Positions 7,727 to 14,969 of a stretch of DNA of 64,000 nucleotides are shown here, piece after piece. This DNA comes from Phycisphaeraceae bacterium (GTDB lineage: Bacteria; Planctomycetota; Phycisphaerae; Phycisphaerales; UBA1924). Where the stretch lies: the NCBI GenBank assembly GCA_020639215.1, contig JACKHA010000009.1:1-64000 (forward strand). Reading direction: 5' to 3'. Below the pieces are notes generated by a model. That model saw nothing but the letters and a program-made list of their open reading frames with translations, searched no databases and was not told where the DNA came from. Made by a program: the position numbers and the translations under genes. Every line of letters begins with the position of its first letter. Position 1 is the first letter of the stretch.

Positions 7727-8683
7727 ATGGCACGAAACGACATTGGCTCCCTGAGCGTCCGTCTCCACGCGGATACGGCGGGGTTCGCCCGGCAGATGGC
7801 CCTGGCCGAGCGTTCGGTGGAGCGTGTGGCCACGACTACAAAGCGAAGCATCCCCGCCATCGGCGCGTTCGGCAGCGCCATCGGGCGGGCGTCCCTCGGA
7901 CGTGGCGCTGCCCTCGGTGCGGCTGGACTCGGCATCGGTGAAGCCATCGGTGTCGGCGCCCTGGCCGGCGGCGGTGTCGGCGTCGCCATCGCGGGTTTCA
8001 CCATCGCCCTCAATGAGACTGTCGGGGCGCTCCAGCGCCAGCGGGCGGCCATCCGGGCCGAGTGGGAGGCACGGGACAAACTGGTGGAGACGGTGCGGCA
8101 GCAGGCCGAAGAGGCCCAGCGGCTCGTGGTGTCCATCGGCGGCGGCGCCCCGGCCCGCGTCCAAGCGGCGTTCCAGACGTACCGCCAGCAACTCACGGTG
8201 CTCGAGGAACAGGTGGCGGCACGTTCCGCCGACCTGCAACGGCTCGGCAGCGTGGACCCGAGCGTGAACTCGGGGCTGCGAGGGGAACTCGAACGGCTCC
8301 GCGAGGCCATCCGCGTTCTGAATCTGAACTACCAGCGGCAGGTGGCCCGCATCGAGGGCAGGCCAGACCCCATCTACGTCAACCCCGGACTCGACGCGGC
8401 GGCGGAGGAACAGCGATACCAGAACCTCATCAACGGACGCTTCCTCGGTGCCGACCTGTTCCCACTCATCGAGGGCGGCGGGCGAACCAACATCTTCGGG
8501 GCGATGGCCGAGGCGGCGCGGGAACAGGCAGCGGAGGCCAAGGCCCAACGCGAGGCCACCGAGCGGATGGAACAGGAACTGTCGGACTGGACCCGTTCGC
8601 AGCAACGCCAGACGGATCAGATTGTGACGAGCGCCAATCGCATCAACACCCAGGTACAGCAACTGCTGGCGCGGCGGAACTAG
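7727..8683 (+). CDS. Tape-measure-like phage tail protein (short)
   Basis: 318 aa. The N-terminus (GSLSVRLHADTAGFARQM) matches the start typical of phage tail tape-measure proteins. It is followed by a Gly/Ala-rich hydrophobic stretch at about 55-105 and then Gln/Glu/Arg-rich coiled coil to the end, with a possible second helix pair after 230. Tape measures set tail length and are usually 600-2000 residues, so this copy is short. In a satellite it might be a scaffold or a decoy that alters helper tail assembly (inference). Alternatives are a minor tail protein or a remnant. No adjoining tail genes are visible. Confidence 0.6.
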   Translation: MARNDIGSLSVRLHADTAGFARQMALAERSVERVATTTKRSIPAIGAFGSAIGRASLGRGAALGAAGLGIGEAIGVGALAGGGVGVAIAGFTIALNETVGALQRQRAAIRAEWEARDKLVETVRQQAEEAQRLVVSIGGGAPARVQAAFQTYRQQLTVLEEQVAARSADLQRLGSVDPSVNSGLRGELERLREAIRVLNLNYQRQVARIEGRPDPIYVNPGLDAAAEEQRYQNLINGRFLGADLFPLIEGGGRTNIFGAMAEAAREQAAEAKAQREATERMEQELSDWTRSQQRQTDQIVTSANRINTQVQQLLARRN

Positions 8684-8831
8684 GCGGCCATCGTGGGGAA
8701 GTTCCCCACCTGCCCCACCCCCACCGGGTAGGGGGGGTCGAAAACGTGGGCCTTTCAGGCATGGACCGCACGGTCAAGCGCAAACGCCCGGGCGGCAGTT
8801 TTGGAACTCTCGCACTGACAAGGGGTTACGC
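8684..8831 (+). other. Candidate packaging (cos-like) region upstream of small terminase
   Basis: A 148-bp non-coding stretch directly before the small terminase. It holds a perfect 17-bp palindrome (8693-8709, gtggggaa-g-ttccccac), then C-runs, then gggtaggggggg followed by tcgaaaacg. A GGGGGG-TCGAAA-type block just upstream of P27-type small terminase genes is common at cohesive-end sites of HK97-type phages, from memory. A satellite would need such a site to be packaged by a helper. Inference from position and pattern only. Confidence 0.45.
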
Positions 8832-9299
8832 ATGGGACTTCGAGGGCCACAACCCACACCAACGGACCTTCTCAAACTCTCCGGCTCCCGCGAGGTGAAC
8901 GGACGCAACGACGCGCCATCCCTCCCCGGCGTGCCCGAGAAGCCCGAGTGGTTGACCGGACGGGGGGCGGAGGTGTGGGCCAACTACGTCGGCATGGCTG
9001 GCCAACTGCCCGGCCTCTTGGCCCGCACCGATGGCAACGCGCTGGCGGCGGCGTGCTGCGCCACGGCGATGGCGGAGCGGGTGGCCCGCGAACTGAACGA
9101 ACAGGGACTCATGGTGCCCGACGAGAAGGCGGGGCGTGAGGTGGCCAACCCGTTGGCGCGGACGCTCCGCGAGTGGTTGGAAACGTCGTGCCGACTCTGG
9201 GCCAAGTTCGGTGCGACGCCAGCGGACAGGGTGCGGACGGGGAGCGCCGGGGCGGTGGGCGCGCCCAAACTCGGGTTGGCCAAGTTCACGAGGGGATGA
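8832..9299 (+). CDS. terS: Phage terminase small subunit, P27 family
   Basis: 155 aa. Family features seen: start MGLRGPQPTPTDLLKLSGS, a P..P.WL segment (EKPEWLTGRGAEVWANY), a central helical region with LLARTDGNALAAACC, and the end segment RLWAKFGATPADRVR, which together match Terminase_4 (P27). The small subunit recognises packaging DNA and recruits the large ATPase/nuclease subunit. No large subunit gene is present in the element, so it would need a helper phage enzyme. The upstream non-coding DNA carries palindromes suited to recognition. Confidence 0.87.
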   Translation: MGLRGPQPTPTDLLKLSGSREVNGRNDAPSLPGVPEKPEWLTGRGAEVWANYVGMAGQLPGLLARTDGNALAAACCATAMAERVARELNEQGLMVPDEKAGREVANPLARTLREWLETSCRLWAKFGATPADRVRTGSAGAVGAPKLGLAKFTRG

Positions 9300-9344
9300 C
9301 GCCCGGTCAGGAGCGTGGCATACTGGCGGCGAAAGGGGGCGACG

Positions 9345-9779
9345 ATGCCGACGTACAAAGTGACCGGGGCGCACCGGGAGACGGCGGAGGACGTGGAACT
9401 CACCCTCGACGCGCCCGACCTCGCGGCGGCGTCCCGGCTGGCCAATGACTCGGGCGTCGTGGTGGCGGTGGTGACCGAACTCGGGGCATCCTCCCGACCG
9501 CCCGAACCGGAGTCCGAGGCGGCCCAGCGGGAGCGGATGCTCGAACTGCTCCGCACCATCGCCAGCAACACGCGCCCGCCCCAGCGTGCCCCGGAGTCCG
9601 AGGCGGCGGACGTGGCCTTGGCGTTGTGTACGTTGGTCTGCCCCGTGGTCGGCATCATCAGCGGGTCAATCAGGTTGGCCCATCGGGACGCATCGGGCGC
9701 TGGCTGTGTGGCCCTGGCCATCCTCGCCATCCTGCTGTGGGGGTTCGCGCTGTTCATGTTCGGTGCGATACTGCGATGA
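9345..9779 (+). CDS. Small membrane protein with soluble N-terminal domain
   Basis: 144 aa. ATG 9345 follows a purine-rich gaaaggggg; GTG 9315 is a weaker alternative. Residues 1-45 (YKVTGAHRETAEDVELTLDA) form a small beta-rich domain. A charged, proline-containing linker (about 46-85) follows, then two hydrophobic segments at about 88-104 and 115-140. This domain-plus-two-TM design is common in planctomycete genomes, but I know no function. It lies 45 bp after the small terminase. Confidence 0.6.
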   Translation: MPTYKVTGAHRETAEDVELTLDAPDLAAASRLANDSGVVVAVVTELGASSRPPEPESEAAQRERMLELLRTIASNTRPPQRAPESEAADVALALCTLVCPVVGIISGSIRLAHRDASGAGCVALAILAILLWGFALFMFGAILR

Positions 9780-9852
9780 CCTCCACGGGATTCGCGCTGT
9801 CGGCACCGGCCATCGCAACGGCCCCAAATCTAAACTCACGACGCGGGCGCGT

Positions 9853-9870
9853 TCACACCGGCCAGTGTGA
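9853..9870. promoter_or_regulatory. Inverted repeat, possible operator
   Basis: TCACAC-6 nt-GTGTGA with perfect 6-bp arms, inside the 169-bp gap before the next gene. The size and spacing suit a dimeric repressor such as the XRE protein encoded near the right end. Only the symmetry is seen; binding is inference. Confidence 0.35.
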
Positions 9871-9948
9871 CCGCCGAAGCGGCGTCGGTGGGTTGGGTTA
9901 CTCCATCCCCTGCCCACCGACGCCAGCCCGCTAGATGGAGTCCCCCCG

Positions 9949-10767
9949 ATGGCAAAGAAGGCTGCCGCACGGACGCGGGCAACCGGAAGCAAGGCGAAGC
10001 CCGCCCCACGAATCGACCGCACCGAGGCCGACCGCGAACTGCTGGCCAGCCTGCCGGACATTTGGAAGATCGACGACCCCCGCGAGGCGTGCGCGGCGTG
10101 GGATCGCTGCGCCCAGGCGATTCTCGCGGGTTCCGATCCTCGTGGCCCCATCGGCCATCGGCTCGCGGCGTACTCCGGCATGGTGGCGGCGAGTCTGAGC
10201 CTTCGCTCCATCTTCGTTCCCACGGAGGAACGGGATGCGTTGGTGGGCCTGCCCGACGCACTCCGCAACGTGCCGGATGACCAATGGGGGATTCAAAGCG
10301 GCAATGCCGACACCCCAGGGCGGCACCTGCTCCAACCTTCGGCGATGCACCAGATTGGACATGCCTGGAAGGCGGTGAACAAGGTGTGGTCGTGGGCGGC
10401 GGAACGGGCGCGGCAGCAAGAGGCGATGGACCGGCTGCTCGGGCAAACGGAGACGCTGCGTTCCCACGCTGGCCAGTCGCCCGCCCTTCAATCCGTCTAT
10501 TGGAGCCAAATCAAACGGGCAGTCGGAGAGTACCTGAATGATGACGGCGGGGCGATGGATCACGCAAACAAGGAAAGGACGCTGACTCGGATTCGTGAGA
10601 AGGCGGGCATCGAGTCCCCGCGCGATGGGGCGAAAGCAAAGACCCATCCGTACTTCCGAGGCGATGTGGCGAAGATGGCGACGACGGCCAGCAAGTCTCC
10701 AAACCCGAAATGGCAGCGAGTGGGCGGCGCGCTGAACCGATTCCTTGCTGAACGGATGCCCGACTAG
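9949..10767 (+). CDS. Hypothetical element protein
   Basis: 272 aa. A basic N-terminus (about 1-20, KKAAARTRAT) is followed by a mixed helical protein with DPREACAAWDRC and DQWGIQSGNADTPG. No motif I recognise. The basic leader suggests nucleic-acid contact or packaging into a particle, but that is a guess. It is preceded by a 169-bp gap that contains a possible operator, so it may begin a transcription unit running to the integrase. Confidence 0.6.
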   Translation: MAKKAAARTRATGSKAKPAPRIDRTEADRELLASLPDIWKIDDPREACAAWDRCAQAILAGSDPRGPIGHRLAAYSGMVAASLSLRSIFVPTEERDALVGLPDALRNVPDDQWGIQSGNADTPGRHLLQPSAMHQIGHAWKAVNKVWSWAAERARQQEAMDRLLGQTETLRSHAGQSPALQSVYWSQIKRAVGEYLNDDGGAMDHANKERTLTRIREKAGIESPRDGAKAKTHPYFRGDVAKMATTASKSPNPKWQRVGGALNRFLAERMPD

Positions 10768-10844
10768 GGCGACAAACACGGGACAGATACTCGTCAACGC
10801 CGCGCCAGCGTGGACGTGACTAGACGTGCCGCAAATGCTGGGGC

Positions 10845-11048
10845 ATGTCGCACGCCACACCTTCGCAACTCATCACGTTCAGGGAACTGCACCGCCGCCT
10901 CCCCCTCTCTCGTGAGTGGCTGGTGGCGGAGATTCGCGCGGGGCGACTGCCCCACCTCAAGGCAGGCCGCACGCTGCTGTTCAACTTCGAGGCGGTGAAG
11001 ACCGCGCTCGCCGAGCGTGCCGCCCAGCGCCCCGACGCCGACAACTGA
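10845..11048 (+). CDS. Small helix-turn-helix DNA-binding protein (excisionase-like)
   Basis: 67 aa with the HTH_17 pattern: ITFRELHRRLPLSREWLVAEIRAGRLPHLKAGRTLLFN, in which the second helix recognises DNA and the short beta hairpin (LPHLKAGR.LLF) forms the wing. Typical of recombination directionality factors and small activators. The element has a second such protein at 14452-14745, so one may be the excisionase and the other a regulator. Confidence 0.65.
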   Translation: MSHATPSQLITFRELHRRLPLSREWLVAEIRAGRLPHLKAGRTLLFNFEAVKTALAERAAQRPDADN

Positions 11049-11118
11049 ACCAGACCGCCATCGCCCGCCCGTCGCGCGTTGCGGCGTGGTGGCGTTGGCC
11101 CGCTAGGAGCAACTACCA

Positions 11119-11514
11119 ATGAACTCGGATCGACTGTTTGGGGAAAGCGTGCCCGCGCCCGCCAGCGCCGATCAGCACGCGACTAACACCCCTGATCTTA
11201 CGCGACTGCCCCTGTCTCTGCCCGCGCACCACAAGGCTCCCCGTGGCACGTCCGAGGTGGCGGCCAAGCGTGCGGCGAGGCGTGCGCCCACCCACCGGCA
11301 GCGGCTGTACGCCGCGATCGTGGACGCGGGCGAAGCCGGTGCCACCGACGCCGAACTCGAAGAACTCACCGGCATCCGCGCCCAGACCATCAGCCCCCGT
11401 CGCGGCGAACTCGTCCGCATGGGGCTGGTGGTGGACAGTGGCCGGCGTCGCAACACGCCGAGGAACTCGCCTGCGGCGGTGTGGGTTGCGCTGCCGAGGG
11501 GCGGTGCACAATGA
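11119..11514 (+). CDS. Winged-helix DNA-binding protein
   Basis: 131 aa. Residues 55-125 form a winged helix (RQRLYAAIVDAGEAGATDAELEELTG, then TISPRRGELVRMGLV and a wing ending AAVWVAL) of the kind seen in phage replication-initiation and regulatory proteins. The N-terminal 50 residues are low complexity. Its stop overlaps the start of the replication protein (ATGA, 11511-11514), implying translational coupling and a shared role in replication. Confidence 0.65.
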   Translation: MNSDRLFGESVPAPASADQHATNTPDLTRLPLSLPAHHKAPRGTSEVAAKRAARRAPTHRQRLYAAIVDAGEAGATDAELEELTGIRAQTISPRRGELVRMGLVVDSGRRRNTPRNSPAAVWVALPRGGAQ

Positions 11515-14051
11515 GTACCACGCTCTCTCACGACGCCACGACCGCATCGGCGTTCCTGAAGTTCTGGCGGGGTGGCGAGTCCTGGCTCACGTCCCTTCCG
11601 GTGGAAGGCGGAGCGCCCCGCACATCGGCGTTCGCACCCGATGACGTGGAAGGCATCGCGCGATGGCTCGCCACCAACTCGCGACGCAACGTCTACTTCA
11701 GCGTCAACACCCCATCCGGCCCGGTGAAGGACAAGGCGAAGGAAGCCGACATCGGCGAGGTGGTGGGCCTGCATGTTGACGTGGACCCGCGCCCGAACCA
11801 CGACCTGCAATCGGAGCGGGCGCGAATCCGTGACCTGCTGCTGAGTCCTGGCGGCGACATCCCCGCACCCTCCGCCATCATCGACACCGGCGGCGGGTTC
11901 TCGGCGTTCTGGAAGTTCGCCACGACCCAGAGCATCGAAGGCCCGGACGACGTGGCACGCCTGAAGGCGATGAACAAGGCGCTGGCACGGCGGCTCGGCG
12001 GGGACAAGTGCGAGAACCTCGACCGGATCATGCGCCTGCCCGGCACGGTGAACCACCCGAACGCCGACAAGCGGGCCAAGGGGCGAACGGTGGCCCAGGC
12101 GAACATCGTGGAACTGCACGAGGAACGCCTGTACGCCCCGGAGGACTTCGACCACCTCATCCCCGTCCCGGCGCCGGCGCCTCGCCCTGTGCCCCGCTAC
12201 GAGCCTGTGGCGGGCCACAACGCCCAGGCCCGGTGCGACGCATACCTCGACAAGTTGGACGCCGCGGTTGCGGGGAATCACGGCCACGACCAGACGTTCC
12301 ACGCGGCGTGTGTGGTCCACAAGTTTGGACTCGACAACGGGGCGGCGTGGCAGTCGATGCAGCGGTACAACGCGCGGTGCCAGCCACCTTGGAAAGACGC
12401 CGACCTGCGGCGGAAGTTGGATCAGGCCCGCGAGCGGGTGGAGCGGGACGGGCAGGTGGGCGCGATGCTGTCCGACACCGACCTTGTGCCCCAGCGTCGC
12501 GCGACGACGGCGCAGACGAGCCAGCCAGCCACGCCCCCACCTCTCGCCGACGACTACAGACCCTTCCCCATCCACCTGCTGCCCAAGGCCATCCGCAACC
12601 ACGTTCGCGGGGTGGCGGCTCGAATGGACGTGGACGTGGCGTTCCTGGCCCTGCCCGCGATGGCTGTCTTTGCGGCGGCCATCGGCAACGCGGTTCGCGT
12701 TGTCGTGAAGAAGGGGTGGTTTGAACCGGCGTGCCTGCGGCTGGGAGTGGTGGCGTTCGCGGGCACGATCAAGACCGAGACGATGGACGTGGCCATCGTG
12801 CCGATGTTCAAGGCCCAGCGGCAGGCCGACGCCGAGTATGAGGCCGAACTCGCCAAGCACGCCGAAGCCATCGCCAAGGCCGAAGATGACCACAACGCGA
12901 AGAAGAAGTCGGGGGAGAAGTCCAGCAAGCCGCCGAAGCCGCCCCGCCCCCTGCGGCGGCAGTGGGTTGTCAGCGACGCCACGCCCGAGGCGCTCGTCCA
13001 CGTTCTCCGCGCCAGCCCCCGCGGCGTGCTCGCGTTCTACGACGAACTGGCCCTGCTGTTCGCGTCCTTCGCCCGCTACGACAAAGCAGGGAAGACGGCG
13101 GGCGAGGCGGGCGCATCCTTGTGGAAGACGACGTACAGCGGCAAGCGGTACGTCTCCAACCGGCGGGGCACCGATGGGGCTGGCGAGTATGTCAGCATCG
13201 AGGCGCCTCTCACGTCGGTGTGCGGCTGCATCCAGCCCGGCCCGTTCCGTGGCATCGTGGACAAGCGACGCATCGAGGATGGCTTCGCGTCCCGGTTCTT
13301 CTGGGCGCAGCCACCCTACCGCCCGGCCCGGTGGATCGACGACGACGGCGGGGATGACGAGGCCGAGCGGGAGTACGCCGATGCGTTCTTTACGCTCGCG
13401 TCCATCCCCTTGAACATGGATGCCGACGGCGGCATCAACCCCATCTTCCTCGGGATGACGAGGCCCGCCCAGGCGATGGCGCGGGAGTACGTCAACGGCA
13501 TTGCCGACCGGCTCGCGGGCGAGTCCAACGAGGCGGTGCGGGCTGCCTGGGCCAAGTTGAAGGGTGGCGCGTTCAGGTTGGCCCTCGTGTTCCACCTGGC
13601 CGACTGGGCGGGCGACGCCGACCGAGGCGCGGAACCGGGGCCGATCCCGCCCGAGACGCTGGAGCGGGCCATCGGTGTGGCCCACTGGTTCGCCGATGAG
13701 GCCCTGCGGGTGTACGCCATCCATGCCGAGTCTGAAGCCGACGCCGCACTCCGGCGGGTACGGGACTACATCGTGGCCAAGGGCGGGAGGCTCACGCCAT
13801 CGGAACTCTCTCGCGGGATGAAGTCCCGATACCACGGCGACGCTGAAGCCGCCGAACGGGACTGCCAGACCCTCGTGGAACAAGGGCGGGCGCGATGGGA
13901 GGACGGCACCACGGGGCGGCCCACGAGGCGGATTGTGGTGGATGCTGGAACAGAAACCCCCTCAAACTCCGAGGATTCCGGGGGTTTCTGTTACTGTGAC
14001 AGCGGGGACGCCCCCGCAAGCGCGGACGGGGAGGGGGTGGAGCGATGCTGA
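11511..14051 (+). CDS. AEP-type primase fused to DUF3987 helicase-like domain
   Basis: 846 aa replication protein. Residues 1-205 resemble archaeo-eukaryotic primases of the RepB/PrimPol type: metal-binding DVD at 90-92 (LHVDVDPR), GGGFSAFW at about 126 and RIMRLPGTVNHP at about 170-181. Residues 340 to about 750 match DUF3987, a helicase-related domain of phage and plasmid replication proteins, with CGCIQPGPF and GFASRFFWAQPP. The expected P-loop is eroded: AFAGTIKTET with K421 but without the flanking glycine, so ATP hydrolysis is doubtful. Start ATG 11511 overlaps the upstream stop. The last codons overlap the hairpin at 13950-13991 and the next start (ATG 14045). Confidence 0.8.
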   Translation: MSTTLSHDATTASAFLKFWRGGESWLTSLPVEGGAPRTSAFAPDDVEGIARWLATNSRRNVYFSVNTPSGPVKDKAKEADIGEVVGLHVDVDPRPNHDLQSERARIRDLLLSPGGDIPAPSAIIDTGGGFSAFWKFATTQSIEGPDDVARLKAMNKALARRLGGDKCENLDRIMRLPGTVNHPNADKRAKGRTVAQANIVELHEERLYAPEDFDHLIPVPAPAPRPVPRYEPVAGHNAQARCDAYLDKLDAAVAGNHGHDQTFHAACVVHKFGLDNGAAWQSMQRYNARCQPPWKDADLRRKLDQARERVERDGQVGAMLSDTDLVPQRRATTAQTSQPATPPPLADDYRPFPIHLLPKAIRNHVRGVAARMDVDVAFLALPAMAVFAAAIGNAVRVVVKKGWFEPACLRLGVVAFAGTIKTETMDVAIVPMFKAQRQADAEYEAELAKHAEAIAKAEDDHNAKKKSGEKSSKPPKPPRPLRRQWVVSDATPEALVHVLRASPRGVLAFYDELALLFASFARYDKAGKTAGEAGASLWKTTYSGKRYVSNRRGTDGAGEYVSIEAPLTSVCGCIQPGPFRGIVDKRRIEDGFASRFFWAQPPYRPARWIDDDGGDDEAEREYADAFFTLASIPLNMDADGGINPIFLGMTRPAQAMAREYVNGIADRLAGESNEAVRAAWAKLKGGAFRLALVFHLADWAGDADRGAEPGPIPPETLERAIGVAHWFADEALRVYAIHAESEADAALRRVRDYIVAKGGRLTPSELSRGMKSRYHGDAEAAERDCQTLVEQGRARWEDGTTGRPTRRIVVDAGTETPSNSEDSGGFCYCDSGDAPASADGEGVERC
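13950..13998. repeat. Hairpin with arms acagaaaccccc, copy 1
   Basis: A perfect 12-bp inverted repeat (13950-13961 with 13980-13991) around an 18-nt loop, at the very end of the primase gene. Its right arm extended to 13998 is the exact reverse complement of 14339-14357 (19 bp). The two structures flank the 14045 gene. Possible origin or regulatory element of the satellite. Confidence 0.6.
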
Positions 14052-14455
14052 ATCGCGCCACGACCGACCGCCTCGAGGGGGCGATGCAATGGAACGGGCC
14101 AGCGGCGTGGCTCGGGAATCGGCTCTGGGGGCGACAGGTTCCGGTCGAATCTGTGAAGGCGTCGGCGAGGGGTGGCGGGGTGGCGTGGCCCGCCATCCTG
14201 AACGCCGCCCGCTACCTGCGGGTTGAAGTCGTGGTGATCGGCACCGAGGCCCCCCTGGCCTGCTGGCAACTTCCGGGGCAGGGATTCCCGCCGGGGCGAC
14301 TGGCCTCCACCGACGCGCCGGAGGGGGAGTCCTACTGGCACAGTAACAGAAACCCCCAGAATCGCCGGGGATTGGTGGGGTTTCTGTGCCAGCCCCTGCC
14401 CGAATCGGGGCTTTCGCCCGGTCGGGCGCCCGGTGCCGAGGGGGTGGAACCATGA
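14045..14455 (+). CDS. Hypothetical element protein
   Basis: 136 aa. Its ATG overlaps the primase stop and its TGA overlaps the next ATG (14452), so it is embedded in a coupled set. Residues 1-85 (WNGPAAWLGNRLWGR, VVVIGTEAPLACW) look like a small folded domain; the last 40 residues are encoded by the second hairpin repeat and are low complexity. Function unknown. Confidence 0.5.
   Translation: MLNRATTDRLEGAMQWNGPAAWLGNRLWGRQVPVESVKASARGGGVAWPAILNAARYLRVEVVVIGTEAPLACWQLPGQGFPPGRLASTDAPEGESYWHSNRNPQNRRGLVGFLCQPLPESGLSPGRAPGAEGVEP
14339..14390. repeat. Hairpin with arms acagaaacccc, copy 2
   Basis: Inverted repeat 14346-14356 with 14377-14387, with an outer ggcacag / ctgtgcc pair (14337-14343 with 14384-14390). 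The left part cacagtaacagaaaccccc is the reverse complement of the right arm of copy 1. Both copies lie within 400 bp beside the replication gene. Confidence 0.6.
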
Positions 14456-14745
14456 TTCGTCTACCCGACCCCGAACCGTCGCCCCGGCCCTTCCGGCTGG
14501 CCCTCCGCCCCGATGACGCGGCGGAGGCGCTCGGCATCAGCCGACGCAAACTCCAAGACCTGACGCAGCCGAACGGGCCGATTCCGTTCCTGCGGGTGGG
14601 GACGGCGGTGCTGTACCGAGTCGTGGACCTCGACCGATTCCTGGCCGACGGGCGCGACGAGGCCGAGGCCGCGGGCTGGCCGAGGCAGAAGGTGAATCCC
14701 GGCAACGGGGAATCTGGACTTGCCAACGCGCAAGCAACCGAGTAG
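14452..14745 (+). CDS. Excisionase/MerR-like HTH protein
   Basis: 97 aa. HTH_17 pattern at residues 17-65: LRPDDAAEALGISRRKLQDLTQPNGPIPFLRVGTAVLYRVVDLDRFLA. Such proteins act as recombination directionality factors or pathogenicity-island activators. The position beside the repressor and integrase favours the excisionase role. ATGA overlap with the upstream gene. Confidence 0.7.
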   Translation: MIRLPDPEPSPRPFRLALRPDDAAEALGISRRKLQDLTQPNGPIPFLRVGTAVLYRVVDLDRFLADGRDEAEAAGWPRQKVNPGNGESGLANAQATE

Positions 14746-14756
14746 GATGGTGCATC

Positions 14757-14969
14757 ATGGGCGCGGCCGACGAACTCAAGAGGCTCATCGAGGCATCGGG
14801 CCGGAGCCGCTACGACATCGCCCAGGCCAGCGGCGTGACCCAGGGGCAACTGTCCCGATTCGTCAACGGGCTGGTGGGGATGAACCCCGAGTCGATGGAG
14901 AAGGTGGCCGACGCGCTCGGCTACCGGCTGACGTTCGTGAAGAAGTCCAACAGGCGGAAGGGGCGGTAG
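14757..14969 (+). CDS. XRE-family HTH regulator
   Basis: 70 aa: nearly all one Cro/C1-type helix-turn-helix (LKRLIEASGRSRYDIAQASG, VTQGQLSRFVNGLVGM, MEKVADALGYRLTF) and a basic tail. Small single-domain XRE proteins of this type control element maintenance. Its stop TAG abuts the integrase ATG (no spacer), so repressor and integrase are probably cotranscribed. Confidence 0.8.
   Translation: MGAADELKRLIEASGRSRYDIAQASGVTQGQLSRFVNGLVGMNPESMEKVADALGYRLTFVKKSNRRKGR

Noticed and set aside
10845..11514. Toxin-antitoxin pair
   Set aside because: Both small proteins are DNA-binding folds (HTH_17 and winged helix); neither shows a toxin fold.
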